Assembly (NCBI GenBank): GCA_900550625.1
Contig: URSW01000089.1
Span: forward strand, 1-6,923
DNA length: 6,923 nt
From: an uncultured Eubacteriales bacterium
Lineage (GTDB): Bacteria > Bacillota > Clostridia > Oscillospirales > CAG-272
Reading direction: 5' to 3'
Within the stretch, counting starts at the first letter, position 1; the number at the start of each line of letters is the position of its first letter. Below are positions 5,848-6,923 of the stretch, one piece after another. The notes under the pieces are model-generated. The model saw nothing but the letters and a program-made list of their open reading frames with translations, was not told the origin of the DNA and searched no databases. A program made the position numbers and the translations under genes.

Positions 5848-6645
5848 TCAGTATCCTCTGACGAAGAGCTTGACATATGACATATATTCTCTGACGACCG
5901 ATGTGAATTCTATATAGAAATTGCTTCCCGGCGCACGGTAAAAATATTCGCCGAAGTCAGCCTTTGAGGTAAGGTACATTATCCTCGGGATATGGAACCC
6001 GGTGGAAACGCACGCGACGGTGCGTCCTTCAAGCCCCCTCTCCGTTATAAGCTTCTTTGAAAATTCCACGTTCTGTATCGTATCCTTTGCCTGATCCTCC
6101 ACAATTATACGCTCATCCGGAATGCCCTTGGCAACAAGGTATTTACGCATTGCCTCCGCTTCAGATTCGGGCTCGTCAACGCCTTTTCCGCCCGTGACGA
6201 TGCATACCGAATCCGGGCAGTACGACATGAGCTCGATCGTTTTGTCGAGCCGGCGCATGAGCGCTTTTCCGGGCGTAGAATCCGGCTTGATCTTCGCGCC
6301 GAAGGTGACGAACACCGTATCAGGCGGCAGCTTTTCCGGCGCGGGTCCGGAAGAAACACCGGAATAAACAAACACCGACATCGCGGTAAAGGTAACCATG
6401 TAAAAGCACAGCGCGGCGCAATACACGGTCTTCAGCACGGGATACGCCTTTTTCGTAAGCTTCCGTATGTATTTGTCAAGCGATATCGGAAGACAGACTC
6501 CGAGGATCACCGTAACGCACGCAATGATCGGCAGCGTCCCTTCGGGATAAACAAACAGCTTTATGAAATATGAAACATAGCAGACCAGCGCAAACGCGCC
6601 CGATATAATTATAAGTATGCTGAGGATTTTATCGTATTTCTTCAT
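5848..6645 (-). CDS. YdcF/SanA-family (DUF218) membrane protein
   Basis: A 265-residue protein with three likely membrane segments at about residues 7-29, 39-57 and 72-94, followed by a DUF218 domain from about 108. Family blocks are visible: VFVTFGAKIKPDSTPG (111-126) then RRLDKTIEL, IVTGGKG (149-155), SEAEAMRKYL (161-170), GIPDERIIVEDQAKDT (174-189) and STGFHIPR (214-221). YdcF/SanA/ElyC proteins bind nucleotide-like ligands or influence envelope polymers; no reaction can be assigned here. With an odd number of segments and an inside N-terminus, the domain would face outside, but topology is uncertain. The ATG overlaps the rnfB stop in an ATGA at 6642-6645, and AAGGAGG (6656-6662) lies 10 bases before the start inside rnfB, so translation is probably coupled. 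deoC follows after 28 bases. Confidence 0.9.
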   Translation of the reverse strand: MKKYDKILSILIIISGAFALVCYVSYFIKLFVYPEGTLPIIACVTVILGVCLPISLDKYIRKLTKKAYPVLKTVYCAALCFYMVTFTAMSVFVYSGVSSGPAPEKLPPDTVFVTFGAKIKPDSTPGKALMRRLDKTIELMSYCPDSVCIVTGGKGVDEPESEAEAMRKYLVAKGIPDERIIVEDQAKDTIQNVEFSKKLITERGLEGRTVACVSTGFHIPRIMYLTSKADFGEYFYRAPGSNFYIEFTSVVREYMSYVKLFVRGY

Positions 6646-6923
6646 TTTTCGGATACCTCCTTATCCGCGGAATGTATTATTCCGCGCGGACATTTGTCGG
6701 CGCAGATACCGCAGCCGCTGCACTTGGAATAATCGATCGAGGCGACGTAATCGCTTACGCTTATCGCCTCCTCCGGACAGTTTTTCTCACATATGCGGCA
6801 GCTTATGCAGCCAACATCACAGTATTTTCTAGTGGTCTTGCCGTCGTCGACCGACATGCAGCCGACCCACTGCCGGCTGTCGAACGGGATCAGGCGGATT
6901 ATATGCTTCGGACAGGCGGTTAT
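6642..6923 (-). CDS. rnfB: Electron transport complex subunit RnfB, C-terminal fragment (5' end outside the window)
   Basis: The reading frame is open through the right edge; 93 C-terminal residues are visible. The first residues (ITACPKHIIRLIPFD) hold the last cysteine of an iron-sulfur motif, then C22. Two further 4Fe-4S sets follow: C35, C39, C42, C45, C49 in KYCDVGCISCRICEKNCP and C68, C71, C74, C78 in KCSGCGICADKCP. The ACPKHII...C...KYC.VGCI.C.ICEKNCP pattern is characteristic of the RnfB C-terminus. RnfB accepts electrons from ferredoxin and passes them to the membrane Rnf complex, which reduces NAD and pumps ions. An internal ATG at 6857 would make this look like a free 71-residue ferredoxin, but the conserved frame continues upstream. 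In many Clostridia rnfB is the last rnf gene, so the rest of the complex probably lies just beyond the window. It overlaps the ydcF start by 4 bases. Confidence 0.88.
   Translation of the reverse strand: MTACPKHIIRLIPFDSRQWVGCMSVDDGKTTRKYCDVGCISCRICEKNCPEEAISVSDYVASIDYSKCSGCGICADKCPRGIIHSADKEVSEK
6656..6662 (-). promoter_or_regulatory. Ribosome binding site of the ydcF-like gene inside rnfB
   Basis: AAGGAGG on the minus strand, within the last codons of rnfB and 10 bases before the overlapping ATGA. It shows that the membrane protein is translated independently of, but next to, rnfB termination. Confidence 0.7.

Noticed and set aside
5820..5876. N-terminal extension of DeoC starting within ydcF
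   Set aside because: The extension is serine/aspartate-rich, overlaps ydcF, and is absent from the family; the start at 5819 has a good ribosome binding site.
1..6923. CRISPR array, insertion sequence, tRNA/rRNA or defence island
   Set aside because: No regularly spaced direct repeats, transposase-like frame, terminal repeats or RNA gene signatures were seen; the genes are metabolic and all in one direction.

Overview
The window is about 6.9 kb of bacterial DNA at roughly half G+C (judged by eye), and every gene I can support is on the minus strand. Strong GGAGG ribosome binding sites, intrinsic terminators, an RnfB electron-transport subunit and the sequence style of the DeoB, DeoC and HD-domain proteins point to an anaerobic member of the Firmicutes, most likely class Clostridia. 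I cannot name a genus.

Reading in the direction of transcription (right to left), the window holds three transcription units. Unit A (6923 to 3884) starts with the 3' end of rnfB. It continues with a membrane-anchored YdcF/DUF218 protein whose start codon overlaps the rnfB stop by 4 bases, then deoC (deoxyribose-phosphate aldolase) and deoB (phosphopentomutase). It closes at a T-rich terminator hairpin (3778-3812). DeoB interconverts pentose 1- and 5-phosphates and DeoC splits deoxyribose 5-phosphate to acetaldehyde and glyceraldehyde 3-phosphate, so the two form the pentose end of nucleoside salvage. Their position behind rnfB suggests co-transcription with the Rnf ion-pumping complex, or at least read-through from it.

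Unit B (3721 to 1573) is a Gfo/Idh/MocA NAD(P)-dependent sugar dehydrogenase followed by a xylose-isomerase-like TIM-barrel protein. This is the usual partnering for oxidation then isomerisation, epimerisation or elimination of a sugar, polyol or glycoside; the substrate is unknown. Its promoter appears to use the loop of the preceding deoB terminator as its -35, and a perfect palindrome lies between the promoter and the first gene. A 12-bp hairpin separates the two genes, and a strong 12-bp hairpin terminator (1467-1495) ends the unit.

Unit C (1366 to beyond base 1) is an HD-domain phosphohydrolase followed 33 bases later by a purple-acid-phosphatase-like metallophosphoesterase that runs off the left edge. 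An extended -10 promoter overlaps the most upstream possible start of the HD gene and argues for the shorter start.

Nothing here is a mobile element, CRISPR array, RNA gene or defence system. No stretch longer than about 210 bases lacks a gene. The least ordinary things are the interleaved terminator, promoter and operator at 3736-3812, the uncharacterised sugar-oxidation pair, and the coupling of rnfB to ydcF and the deo genes.
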